A stretch of DNA of 64,000 nucleotides from assembly GCF_016545825.1 (NCBI RefSeq), contig NC_052616.1, forward strand, positions 34,462,192 through 34,526,191. The letters are read 5' to 3'. The stretch is from Eucalyptus grandis (lineage: Eukaryota; Streptophyta; Magnoliopsida; Myrtales; Myrtaceae). A model generated the notes under the pieces. The model was given only the letters and a program-made list of their open reading frames with translations. It was not told the origin of the DNA and searched no databases. Positions 1-12,615 of the stretch are shown one piece after another; positions within the stretch are counted from its first letter, which is position 1, and every line of letters starts with the position of its first letter. The position numbers and the translations under genes were made by a program.

Positions 1-3000
1 AAAGTGGGTAATGCAAAACTAGCATGTTAACCAATCCGTCAAAAATTGATAATCACTTTAATTGGGATTGATAACTTCTAATATGAATAAGTGCACCAAA
101 AGTCCTAGAGTTTGTCAAGAATATGTAATAGAGCCTTGAAAATTTTGGATAGTGTAATAAAGTCCTAAAACTTATTAAATTTACAAAATCAATGATCTCT
201 ATTAATTCTTAAGATCATAAAATGTTGGTGCAGCCTGTTTTTCTAAATTGAATGAGTCAGCAATAACTCATCCACAACTGATTGTTTTTGTAAAAAAAAA
301 AAAAAATGTTAGATGCTTTCAAAGCAACGTGTCATCAACCCCCAAACTGATCTTTCAATATCACATGAACTTTGACTTTCCTCTGAAGGAAAATATAATG
401 ATGAAGTAGACAAGTTGAATAAATTTTATGTGATGTTTGGGAGCACCTAACAATCCTGCAGTGTGCACATTTATTTCCCTATTGCAATTATTCCATTGCT
501 TCAATATGGCTTAGGAGTTTGGATCAATTTTATAGTCTCATTCTTAGTGCCACTTGACTATATTTAACTAACAAGAAATATTAAATCTTTGACAAAATAC
601 TTGATAAGTTGAATTAAAGAAAAAGTCAAATAAAAATTATTAAACAATAAAATAGGTCTTTTTAAATTAAGATATAACAAGTACGCAATTAAAAAACAAT
701 TTAATTAAAAGTATATAACAAGTAGGTAATTAACAAAATAAATGAATGTCTGAAACTAACTCAAAGAAAATTGAGTAATGCAAACTAGCACAGTTAACCA
801 ATCGGTCAAAAATTGAGAATCACTTTAATTGGATTGATAACTTCTAAATATGAATAAGTGTACCAAAAGTCCTAAAAGTTTGTCAAGAATATTTAATAGA
901 GTCTTGAAAATTTTGGATAGTGTAATCAAGTCTTAAAACCTTATTCAAATTGACAAAATTTTTGATCTCCATCCATTCCAAGATCATAAAAATGTTGGTG
1001 TAGCTTTTTTTTTTCAAAGAAAATGAATGAGGCAACAATAGCTCATGCACAACTAATTGCTTTTGTAAAAAAAAAAAATGTTAGATGCTTTCAAAGCAAT
1101 GATGTCATCAACCCCCAAACTAGTCTTTCAATATTACATGAACTTTGACTTTCCTCTAAAGAAAAAAATAATGATGAAATAGACAAGTTGAATAAATTTT
1201 TATGTGATGTTTGGGAGCACCTAACAATTTCACTGTTTGCACATTTATTTCCCTATTGCAATTATTACATTGCTTCAATATGGCTCAGGAGTTGATCAAT
1301 TTTTAACTCTTGTTCTTAGTGCAACTTGACTATTTTTAAAGAGATGTATTTAACTAACAAGAAATATTAAATCTTTGACAAAATCTTGAAAAGCTTGAGC
1401 CTTTAAAGAAAAAGTCAAATAAAAATTATTAAACAGTAAAATAGGTCTTTTTTATTTTTATTGGAGATATAAGAAGTAGGTAATTAATAAAACAAATGAA
1501 CTTCGAAAAGTAAAACAAGTAGGTAATTAACAAAACAAACGATACTAATACAAAGAAAATGGGTAATCAAAACTAGCCTGTTAACCAATTGGTTAAAAAT
1601 TGATAATCACTCTAGTTAAGATTGATAATTTCTAAAAGGAATAAGTGCACCAAAAGTTTAAGAACTACTTAAGAAAATACAATGGAGTCCTGAAATATTT
1701 AAATAATGCAATCAAGCTCAAAATTTGTCAAATTGATGCAATCAATTCCCTCTATTAATTCTGTCCATTTGACTAACAAAAAACAAAAAAATATTGATAT
1801 GGCTTTTTTATTAAATAAATGAGGTAGCAATAGCTCATCCACGACTATTTGTTTTTACTAGAAAATGTTAGATGCCTTCAAAGCATAATGTCATCAACCA
1901 CCAAACTAATCTTTCAATATCACATGAACTTTGACTTTCCTCTAAAGAAAAATATTATGATGAAGTAGACAGGTTGAATAAATTATTATGTGATGTTTAG
2001 GGAGCACCTAACAATCCGACTACTTGTACATGTATTTCCCTATTGCAATTATTCCACTGCTTCAATATGGCTTAGGAGTTTGATCAATTTTAAGCTATCG
2101 TTCTTAGTGCCACTTGACTATATGTAACTAACAAGAAATATTGAATCTTTAACAAGATAGTTGATAAGTTTGAGCTGTTAACGAAAAAGTCAAATAAAAA
2201 TTAGTAAACAATAAAGTAGGTCTTTTTTATTACCATTATTGGAGATATAACAAGTGGGCAATTAACAAAACAAATGAACTTCGGAAACTATATAACAAGT
2301 AGGTAATTATCAAAATAGATGGATTTCGGAAACTAACTCAAATAAAAGTGGGTAATGCAAAACTAGCCCGTTAACCAATCGGTGAAAAATTGATAATCAC
2401 TTTAATTGGGATTGATAACTTCTAAAATGAATAAGTGCACCAAAAGTCCTAGACTTTGTCAAGAAAATGTAATGGAGTCCTGAAAATTTTGGATAGTGTA
2501 ATAAAGTCCTAAAACTTATTAAATTGATAAAATAAAGGATCTCTATTAATTCTGAAGAACAGAAAATGTTGGTGTAGCCTTTTTTGTTTTAATTGAATGA
2601 GGGGACAATAGCTCATCCACATTTGATTGTTTTTGTCAAAAAATGTTAGATGCTTTCACAGCACCGTGTCATCAACCACCAAACTAATCTTTCAATATCA
2701 CATGAACTTTGACTTTCCCCTAAAGAAAATATTATGATGAAGTAGACAAGTTGAATAAATTTTTTATTTGATGTTTAGGAGCACCTAACAATCTGACAGT
2801 GGTACATTTATTTCCCTGTTGCAATTATTCCATTGCTTCAATATGGCTTAGGAGTTTGATCAATCTTAAGCTCTCGTTCTTAGTGCCACTTGACTATATG
2901 TAACTAACATGAAATATTAAATCATTGACAAGATAGTTGATTAGCTTGAGCTGTTAAAGAAAAAGTCAAATAAAAATTAGTAAACAATAAAATAGGTCTT

Positions 3001-6000
3001 TTTCTTTTTTAATTATGGGAGATATAACAAGGAGGCAATTAACAAAACAAATGGACTTCGGAAACTCTATAACAAGTAGGTAATTAACAAAACAGATGGA
3101 TTTCGGAAACTAACTCAAATAAAAGTGGGTAATGCAAAACTAGCCTGTTATCTAATCGGTGAAAAATTGATAATCACTTTAATTGGGATTGATAACTTAT
3201 AAAATGAATAAGTGCACCAAAAGTCCTAGAGTTTGTAAAGAAAATGTAATGGAGTCCTGAAAATTTTGGATAGTGTAATTAAGTCCTAAAACTTATTAAA
3301 TTGATAAAATCAATGATTTCTATTAATTCTGAAGAATATAAAATGTTGGTGTAGCCTTTTATTTTTTTTTTTTTTTTTAAATGAATGAGGCAGCAATAGC
3401 TCATTCACATCTGATTGTTTTTGTAAAAAAAATGTTAGATGTTTTCAAAGCACCGTGTCATCAACCCCCAAACTAATCTTTCAATATCACATGAACTTTG
3501 ACTTTCCTCTAAATGAAAATATAATGATGAAGTAGACAAGTGGAATAAATTTTTATGTGATGTTTAGGGAGCACCTAACAATCCGACCGGTCGTACATTT
3601 ATTTCCCTGTTGCAATTATTCCAGTTCTTCAATATGGCCTAGGAGTTCGATCAATTTTAAACTCTCGTTCTTAGTGCCACTTGACCATATGGAACTAACA
3701 AGAAATATTAAATCATTGAAAAGATAGTTGATAAGCTTGAGCCTTTAAAGAAAAAGTCAAATAAAAATTAGTAAACAGTAAAATAGGTCTTTTTTATGAT
3801 TATTGGAGATATAACAAGTAGGCAATTAACTAAACAAATGAACTTCGGAAACAATATAACAAGTAGGTAATTAACAAAACAAATGGATTTCGGAAACTAA
3901 CTCAAATAAAAGTGGGTAATGCAAAACTAGCCTGTTAACCAATCGGTGAAAAATTGATAATCACTTTAATTGGAATTGATAACATCTAAAATGAATAAGT
4001 GCACCAAAATTCCTAGAGTTTGTCAAGAAAATGTAATGGTGTCCTGAAAATTTTGGATACTATAATTAAGTCATAAAACTTATTAAATTGATAAAATCAA
4101 TGATCTCTATTAATTCTGAAGAATAGAAAATGTTGGTGTAGCCTTTTTAAAAAAAAAAATTGAATGAGGCAGCAATAGCTCATCCACAATTGATTGTTTT
4201 TGTGAAAAAAAAAATGTTAGATGCTTTCAAAGCACCGTGTCATCAACCCCCAAACTAATCTTTCAATATCACATGAACTTTGACTTTCCTCTAAAGAAAA
4301 ATATAATGATGAAGTAGACAAGTTGAATAAATTTTATGTGATGTTTAGGAGCACCTAACAATCCGACTACTTGTACATTTATTTCCCTATTGCAATTATT
4401 CCATTGCTTCAATATGGCTAGGAGTTCGATCAATTTTAAACTCTCGTTCTTAGTGCCACTTGACTATATGAAACTAACAAGAAATATTAAATCATTGACA
4501 AGATAGTTGATAAGCTTGAGCCGTTAAAGAAAAAGTCAAATAAAAATTAGTAAACAATAAAATAGGTCTTTTTTTTATTATTATTGGAGATATAACAAGT
4601 GGGCAATTAACAAAACAAATGAACTTCGGAAACTATATAACAAGTAGGTAATTAAGAAAACAAATGGATTTCGGAAACTAACTCAAATAAAAGTGTGTAA
4701 TGCAAAACTAGCCTTATAACAAATCTGTGAAAAATTGATAATCACTTTAATTGGGATTGATAACTTCTAAAATGAATAAGTTCACCAAAAGTCCTAGAGT
4801 TTGTCAAGAAAATGTAATGGAGTCCTGATTTTTTTTTTTTTTTTTTTTTGTAATTTTGGATAGTGTAATTAAGTCCTAAAACTTATTAAATTGATAAAAT
4901 CAATGATCTCTATTATTTTGAAGAATATAAAATGTTGGTGTGGCCTTTTAAAAAAAAAAATGAATGAGGCAGCAACAACTCATCCACAACTGATTGTTTT
5001 TGTAAAAAAATGTTAGATGCTTTTAGAGCACCGTGTCATCAACTCCCAAACTAATCTTTCAATATCACATGAACTTTGACTTTCCTCTAAACAAAAATAT
5101 AATGATGAAGTAGACAAGTTGAATAAAATTTTATGTGATGTTTAGGGAGCACATAACAATCCCACTGGTCGTACATTTATTTCCCTATTGCAATTATTCT
5201 AGTGCTTCAATATGGCCTAGGAGTTCGATTAATTTTAAACACTCGTTCTTAGTGTCACATGACTATATGAAACTAACAAGAAATATTAAATCATTGACAA
5301 GATAGTTGATAAGCTTGAGCCATTAAAGAAAAAGTCAAATAAAAATTAGCAAACCATAAAATAGGTCTTTTTTATTCTTATTGAAGATATAACAAGTAGG
5401 CAATTAACAAAACAAATGAACTTCGGAAACTATATAAAAGTAGATAATTAACAAAATAAATGGATTTCGGAAACTAACTCAAATAAAAGTGGGTAATGCA
5501 AAACTAGCCTTATAAAAATCGGTGAAAATTTGATAATCACTTTAATTGGGATTGATAACTTCTAAAATGAATAAGTTCACCAAAATTCCTAGAGTTTGTC
5601 AAGAAAATGTAATGGTGTCCTGAAAAATTTGGATAATATAATTATGTCCTAAAACTTATTAAATTGATAAAATCAATGATCTCTATTAATTTTGAAGAAC
5701 AGAAAATGTTGGTGGTATCCTTTTTTTTTTTTTTTAAATTGAATGAGGCAGCAATAGCTCATCCACAACTGATTGTTTTTGTAAAAAAATGTTAGATGCT
5801 TTCAAAGCACCATATCATCAACCCTCAAACTAATCTTTCAATATCACATGAACATTAAATTTCCTCTAAAGAAAAATATTATAATGAAGTAGACAGGTCG
5901 AATAAATTTTTATGTGAGGTTTGGGGAGCACCTAACAATCCGACTGCTTGTACATGTATTTCCCAATCGCAACTATTCCAGTGTTTCAATATGGCCTCGG

Positions 6001-9000
6001 AGTTTGATCAATTTTAAACTCTCGTTCTTAGTGCCACTTGACTATATGTAACTAACAAGAAATATTAAATCATTGACAAGATAGTTGATAAGCTTGAGCC
6101 TTGATAGAAAAGGTCAAATAAAAATCAGTATTCAATAAAATAGGTCTTTTTCATTATTATTGGAGATATAACAAGTACGCAATTAACACAAAAATAAATA
6201 AACTTCGGAAACTATATAACAAGTAGGTAATTAACAAAACAAACGGATTTCGGAAACTAACTCAAATAAAAATTGGTAATGCAAAATTAGCCTGTTATCG
6301 AATCGGTGAAAAATTGATAATCACTTTAATTGGGAAAGTCCTAAAACTTATTAAATTGATAAAAAATGATCTCAATTAATTGAAGAATGAAGCCCTTTTT
6401 AGGATTTTTTTTTTTAAAAAAAAATTGAATGAGGCAGCAACAGCTCATCCACAACTATTGTTTTGTAAAAAAATGTTAGATGCTTTCAAAGCAGGACCGT
6501 GTCATCAACCACCAAACTAATCCTTCAATATCACATGAACTTTGACTTTCCTCTAAAGAAAATATAATGATGAAGTAGACAGTTGAACAAATTTTTATGT
6601 GATGTTTAGGGAGCACCTAACAATCCGACTGCTTGTACATGTATTTCCCTATTGCAATTATTCCAGTGCTTCAATATGGCCTCGGAGTTTGATCAATTTT
6701 AAACTCTCGTTCTTAGTGCCACTTGACTATATGTAACTAACAAGAAATATTAAATCATTGACAAGATAGTTGATAAGCTTGAGCCGTTAAAGAAAAAGTC
6801 AAAAAAAATTAGTAAACTATAAAATAGGTCTTTTTTATTATTATTGGAGATATAACAAGTAGGAAATTAACAAAACAAATGAACTTCGAAACAATATAAA
6901 CTAACAAAACATATAATAAAGAACAGAAAATGTAACCGATCGTTGAAAAATTGATAATCACTTTAATTAGGATTGACAACTTCTAACATGAATAAGTTCA
7001 CCAAAAGTCCTAGAGTTTGTTTGCAATGGTGTCCTGAAATGATAGTGCAGCTAAAAATCAAATTGCTCATCTCACAACTGATTGTTTTTGTAAAAACATG
7101 TTAGATGCTTTCACAGCACCGTGTCATCAACCACCAAACTAATCTTTCAATATCACATGAACTTTGACTTTCCTCTAAAGAAAAATATTATGATGAAGTA
7201 GACAAGTTGAATAAATTATTATGTGATGTTTAGGGAGCACCTAACAATCCAACTGTTTCATACATTTATTTCCCTGTTGCAATTATTCCAGTGCTTCAAT
7301 ATGGCCTAGGAGTTCGATCAATTTTAAACTCTCGTTCTTAGTGCCACTTGACTATATGGAACTAACAAGAAATATTAAATCATTGACAAGATGGTTGATA
7401 AGCTTGAGCCTTTAAAGAAAAAGTCAATAAAAATTAGTAAACATAAAATAGGTCTTTTTTTTTTATTATTGGAGATATAACAAGTAGGAAATTAACAAAA
7501 CAAATGAACTTCGGAAACTATATAACAAGTAGGTAATTAACTAAACAGGTGGATTTCGGAAACTAACTCAAATAAAAGTGGGTAATGCAAAACTAGCCTG
7601 TTAACCAATCGGTGAAAAATTGATAATCTCTTTAATTGGGATTAATAACTTCTAAAATGAATAAGTGCACCAAAAGTTCTAGAGTTTGTCATGAAAATGT
7701 AATGGTGTCCTGAAAATTTTGGATAGTATAATTAAGTCCTAAAACTTATTAAATTGATAAAATCAATGATCTCTATTAATTCTAAAGAACAGAAAATGTT
7801 GGTGTAGCCTTTTTTTTTTTTAATTGAATGTGGCAGCAATAGCTCATCCACAACTTATTGTTTTTGTGAAAAAATGTTAGATTCATTCAAAGCACCGTGT
7901 CATCAACCCCCAAACTAATCTTTCAATATCACATGAACTTTGACTTTCCTCTAAAGAAAAATATTATGATGAAGTAGACAGGTTGAATAAATTTTTATCT
8001 GATGTTTAGGGAGCACCTAACAATCCGACTGCTTGTACATGTATTTCCCTATTGTAATTATTCCAGTGCTTCAATATGGCCTAGGAGTTTGATGAATTTT
8101 AAATTCTCGTTCTTAGTGCCACTTGACTATATGTAACTAACAAGAAATATTAAATCATTGACAAGATAGTTGATAAGCTTGAGCCGTTAAAGAAAAAGTC
8201 AAATAAAAATTAGTAACCAATAAAATAGGTCTTTTTTATTATTATTGGAGATATAACAAGAAGGAAATTAACAAAAAAAAATGAACTTCGGAAACTATAT
8301 AACAAGTAGGTAATTAACAAAACAAATGGATTTGGAAACTAACTCAAATAAAAGTGGGTAATGCAAAAACTAGCCTGTTAACCAATCGTTGAAAAATTGA
8401 TCATCACTTTACTTGGATTGATAACTTCTAAAATGAATAAGTGCACCAAAAGTCCTAGAGTTTGTCAAGAAAATGTAATGGTGTCCTGAAAATTTTGGAT
8501 ATTGTAATTAAGTCCTAAAATTATTAAATTGATAAAATCAATGAACTCTATTAATTTTGAAGAACATAAAATGTTGGTGTAGGCTTTTTTTTTTTATATA
8601 AATTGAATGAGGCAGCAATAGCTCATCCACAAATGATTGTTTTTGTAAAAAAAATGTTAGATGATTTCAAAGCACCGTTTCATCAACCCCTAAACTAATC
8701 TTTCAATATCAAATGAACTTTTGACTTTCCTCTAAAGGCAAATATAATGATGAAGTAGACAAGTTGAATAAAATGTTGGTGTAGCCTCTTTTTTTTTTTT
8801 TTTAAATTGAATGAGGCAGCAACAGCTCATCCACAACTAATTGTTTTTGTAAAAAAATGTTAGATGCTTTCAAAGCACCATGTCATCAACCATCAAACTA
8901 ATTTTTCAATAGCACATGAACTTTTGACTTTCCCCTAAATTAAAAACATATGATGAAGTAAAATTAGCAGCCTGTGATGTTTAGAGAGCACCTAACATTC

Positions 9001-9290
9001 TCACTATTTGCGCATGCATTTCCCTACAACAATTAATTATTCTGTTGCTTCAATATGGCTTAGGAGTTTTGTCAATTTTAAGCTCTTGTTGATAGTGCCA
9101 TTTGACTATTTTTTAGAGATATATGCAACTAACAAGAAATGTTGAATCATCGACACAATAATTAGTAAATTTGAGCCGTTGGTTAAAAAAAAAAAATAAA
9201 ATTTAGCAAATGGTAAAATAAGTTTTTTTTGTATTAGAAATACAACAAGTAGGTAATTAACAAAACAAATAACGTCGGAAATTAACTCAA
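1..9290. repeat. Tandem array of ~780-bp units
   Basis: The same ~780-bp unit recurs head to tail. Using the motif gtgggtaatgcaaaactagc (or its variants) as anchor, units start near 4, 773, 1561, 2348, 3125, 3912, 4693, 5489, 6272, ~6930, 7578 and 8354, so spacing is mostly 769-796 bp. The unit starting at 6272 is shortened by ~130 bp and so is the following one, and the unit from 8354 jumps back to an earlier unit position at ~8767. Each unit holds a poly-A/T tract of variable length, then a block containing gttagatgctttcaaagca and gcttcaatatggc. No long ORF is conserved between units. The array starts at or before base 1, so its full length is unknown. Function is not evident. Confidence 0.95.
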
Positions 9291-11360
9291 ATAAAAGTTA
9301 ATAATGGAAAATTGGCCCACTATAATCTCTTTAATTGAGATTGATAACTTCTAAAAGGGGTACATGCACCAAAAGTCCTAAACCTTATCAGGAAAATGCA
9401 CTGGATTCTTGAAAATTTTAGATACTGCAATAAAGTCGACTTGTTAAGTTGATGCAATTAGTTCTCTCTATTAACTCCATGCATCTAACTAACGAAAAAT
9501 GTTGGTGTAGGGCTTTTTATTAAATAACCGAGGTAGCAACAGCTCATCCACAACTATTTGTTTTTGTGAGAAAATGTTGGATGCTCTCAAAGCTTCATGT
9601 CATCGACCACCCAACTAATTTGGCAATATCACATGGACTTTTTGACTTTCCTCTGAAAAAAAAATATTATGATGAAGCAGACCGGTTCAATGGACCATCA
9701 TGTGATGTTTTGGGAGCACCCAACAATCTCTCTCTTTGCGCATGCATTTCCCTAGCGCAATTATTATGTCGCTTTAATATGGCTAAGAATAGGGCCATCA
9801 AATGGGTGGGTCAACTTCGTGTTTGGGTCAATTTGAGAATGATCCGATCCATATTAACCCATTTAACCTATTTTGACCATTTTCATGCAATGTAAATTTG
9901 ATGACCCATATGCATACCCGACTCAACACATATTATCGAAGCACATTAGTATTTAATTCAATTTAGGTTAATTCACTCCCATCCATTTAATTCACTTTAA
10001 GCTCTTCACATATATGTTACTTGAATAAAAACTTCACATCAAATTTTAAAAATAAATTAAACAATAAAAAATTAGCAAAATTTTTTTTTAAAAAAGAAGT
10101 GAAAACCCTTGAACTAAACTTAAGAAAACTTACTTTTTATGGTATTTAAAAAAAATGATATTGCTAAAACACTTTAATGAAATAGGGGGAAGGGAAGGCA
10201 AAGACTAGTGTAGCGTCTTTGGGAAAGATCGGACCAATGATCACACTTTCTTCTAATTGGAAGACTTTTGAAGTCCAAGATGAGAAAATCTTCCCCTAAA
10301 CCAAGACAACGCCAAATTTAATGGACAATTTTTATAATTTTTTTTTTTTTTTAAATTATTTTTTAGAAAATCGAAATTTTAATTATTTTCTAGAAATCTA
10401 ATTTTTTTATTTTTATTTTCATTTTTTTAAATATAATTTTTATTTTTTTTTTCTTTTTTAATTTTATTTTTTTTTCTTTCCCTTCTTCTTCGTTCGGTAG
10501 TTACTAGCCACAACAATGGCTGATAATTAGCCACAAGCCAACTCAAGCTCGCTTGACACCGGTGAGATCGAGCTCGCTTGACACTAGCATGCTCTAGTCT
10601 TGCCCAATCGATGTGGCTCGAGCCTTGCCAATCCCTGCCTCGGCCTCAACCTCGCCAAATCGACAAGATTGAGCTCATTCAACGTCGGCAAGCTCGAGTC
10701 TCGCTAGATGTCGGTGAGGCTGAGGCTTTCCTAGATTAGCGAGCTTGAGCTTGCTCGATATAGACGAGCTCGAGTCTCGCTAGAAGGAAGTTGGCAACCT
10801 CAAGCTTGTTTGAGGTCGGCGAGCTCAAGCTTTGCCTAGCTGGTTGTTGGCCGTGGCCATGTTGGCCACTAGCTAAAAAAGGAGGAAGAAGAAATGAAAA
10901 AAAAAAAAAAAAAAGGAAAAAAAAGAAAAAGAAAAATCATATTTGACCAATTTATGATTTAAATGGATCATATATGGGTTTAAGACCCATTTTGACATCT
11001 CTACTAAGGAGTTTGGTTAATTTTAAGCTCTCATTAACGGTGCAACTTGACTTATATTTCATATATATATACACGCCACCAACAAATTGTGTTGGATCAT
11101 CGACGCTATAGTTAGTTAATTTGGTTAGAGAAAAGCTGTGGGCGTTTTCCGAGGTTCTTTCCACGACCAAAAGTCCAAAGTTGCAGATATTTTAGTCTGT
11201 TAGGTAAAAAAATTAATAAAGGAAAATATACGTAGTAATGTAAATCTGATTTGTAAAAGTTGAAGAGATTCGATGGAGATTACCAGTTTTTACGGTTCAA
11301 ATTCAATTTAGCTATGCACCAAGTTCACTCAATAATTGTTCTAGATAGATAATATACTAC
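9291..11360. repeat. Diverged terminal array unit, split by a transposon
   Basis: Sequence from ~9291 to 9789 continues the 780-bp unit in a more diverged form (for example atgttggatgctctcaaagc and catgcatttcccta). The unit then stops in the middle of the gcttcaatatggcttaggagtttg block and resumes at 11004 with ctaaggagtttggttaatttt. It runs on to ~11360 through a flank not present in the array units. That flank (gaaaatatacgtagtaa, then gttcactcaata) is shared with the dispersed copy at 41.9-42.4 kb, so this unit looks closer to the ancestral longer repeat. The interruption is a hAT-like element. Confidence 0.85.
9790..11003. mobile_element. Non-autonomous hAT-like element A (~1.2 kb)
   Basis: The left end tagggccatcaaatgggt and the right end gacccattttgacatctcta form imperfect terminal inverted repeats of the hAT TARNG type. 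The flanks gctaagaa (9782-9789) and ctaaggag (11004-11011) look like a decayed ~8-bp target duplication, and removing the insert restores the tandem-repeat sequence. No transposase ORF is present. Inside are A/T tracts and a core rich in gagctcg motifs (~10.49-10.86 kb) flanked by polypyrimidine and polypurine runs. The left ~200 bp repeats ACCCA-type motifs. It shares internal blocks (taatggacaatttttataa, aaaatcgaaattt) with element B at 30.1 kb, so they belong to one family. Confidence 0.8.
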
Positions 11361-11929
11361 CACTTTGTACGATGCATTTATTTCAAGAAAAATGAATGAT
11401 TTGGAATTAAAATGATCACTTATATTGTTTGATATGATTAATCAAGGAAATTTGTTTTTATTTTACAGACAACAATATATGTCTAAGCAGTTTCGTAGGT
11501 GATGAAAGTATATTTTATTCATTCTTTTTGTAAATGATATAAATGATTATTTTTAAGAAAATATTTTTTAAATTATTAATTTTTTGCGAAACAAACAAAG
11601 CCTGAATACATAAAATGAGTTGCTTTGAGGAGCCCGGAGCAATTTGTTATGTGGAGTAAAGCTCGTGTCACTACTAGTCATTCTCTCTTTTAGTTCGAAT
11701 AGTGGCTTGGAGGGCTTCTTCAAGAGTTTATATCCACGCGAATGAAACCAATCGGAATTTGATAACTATATAAAAATATTCTGAATAATGAATCCTTTGA
11801 GATTTCATCCAATTTATTAGAAATATCTATATCTTGTTTGGGCATATACTTAAACATATACCTTTTTCTAGAGAATTATTTATATTCCTAGATAATGAGT
11901 TAATATCATCTTTTTATAACGAATATTTA
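11361..11929. other. Intergenic, AT-rich
   Basis: No coding sequence, RNA gene or clear repeat boundary recognised. The stretch around 11.38-11.61 kb (aaacaaacaaagcc at its right side) resembles the end of a small MITE, but I could not define both ends. Confidence 0.4.
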
Positions 11930-12420
11930 AATGACTTGCCTTAAAGCATTTCTCGATTGAAATTGAATCCGGACAAAATAGAGTTGATTTTTTGGTTGGA
12001 TATCAGGATGGGTATAGTGCTCAGTTTCTTCAGTTGAGTGGTTTTAAATGTTGAATGTTGTTTGTCAAGGGTTAGGGTCTTCCTTTTATCCTTGGTAGAC
12101 TAAGTGGCAGGGGATGCAGACCTTATCAGGAAGTTTACAACTGGAATGACTACATGGACTGAAAAACACCTCGGTCATGCAGGTAGAACACAAATGATCA
12201 AGTCTGTTATTTACAGCTTTACAAACTATTGGTGTTAGATTTTTCCATTTTTAAAGAAATGGAAATGAAATGGTCAGCATTTTGTGGAAAGGAAGGTCAG
12301 AGAGAATGCTCTTGGGGCCTAGGTAGCTTGGAAGAGATTTGTTTGCCTTAAGGCACTGGTGAATGGGAGTCTTGTCTCTTGGAATACAACATGCACACTC
12401 AAGGAGATGTGGTGTTAGCG
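11930..12420 (+). pseudogene. LINE (L1-type) reverse transcriptase relic
   Basis: Translating the plus strand with frame changes gives the C-terminal part of a plant L1-type ORF2. An early segment reads LKLNPDKIELIF. Next comes a 45-residue open stretch containing TGMTTWTEKHLGHAGRTQMI and SVIYSFTNYW, and then pieces reading VAWKRFVCL and SWNTTCTLKEMW. This order (palm/thumb region followed by the W-R-LP and WN.A...K motifs) is typical of the family. Stops and frameshifts make it nonfunctional. No poly-A tail or target duplication is visible, so it is a fragment. It lies directly next to a TAD2 fragment on the opposite strand. Confidence 0.8.
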
Positions 12421-12615
12421 AGGTACAGCACAGCCAGCACGGTTGGGCCAGTGCCTACGCATAGGCCGATTTCAAACAGGATCGTGCCTAGGCGCGAACT
12501 GTTAGGTAGCATATATATACAAGTGTGATAATTCAAGGGTATCAATTTGGAACATTAACAAAGTGCTGTTGGCCAAAATCTATATAACGAGCTGGAGAAG
12601 TAATGATAAACATAC

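Noticed and set aside
1..9290. CRISPR-like or short regular repeats
   Set aside because: Units are ~780 bp with no short repeat/spacer structure, in a plant genome.
9566..9895. 109-codon open frame on the plus strand
   Set aside because: It lies across the terminal 780-bp repeat unit and the start of hAT element A, and is not conserved in the other units.
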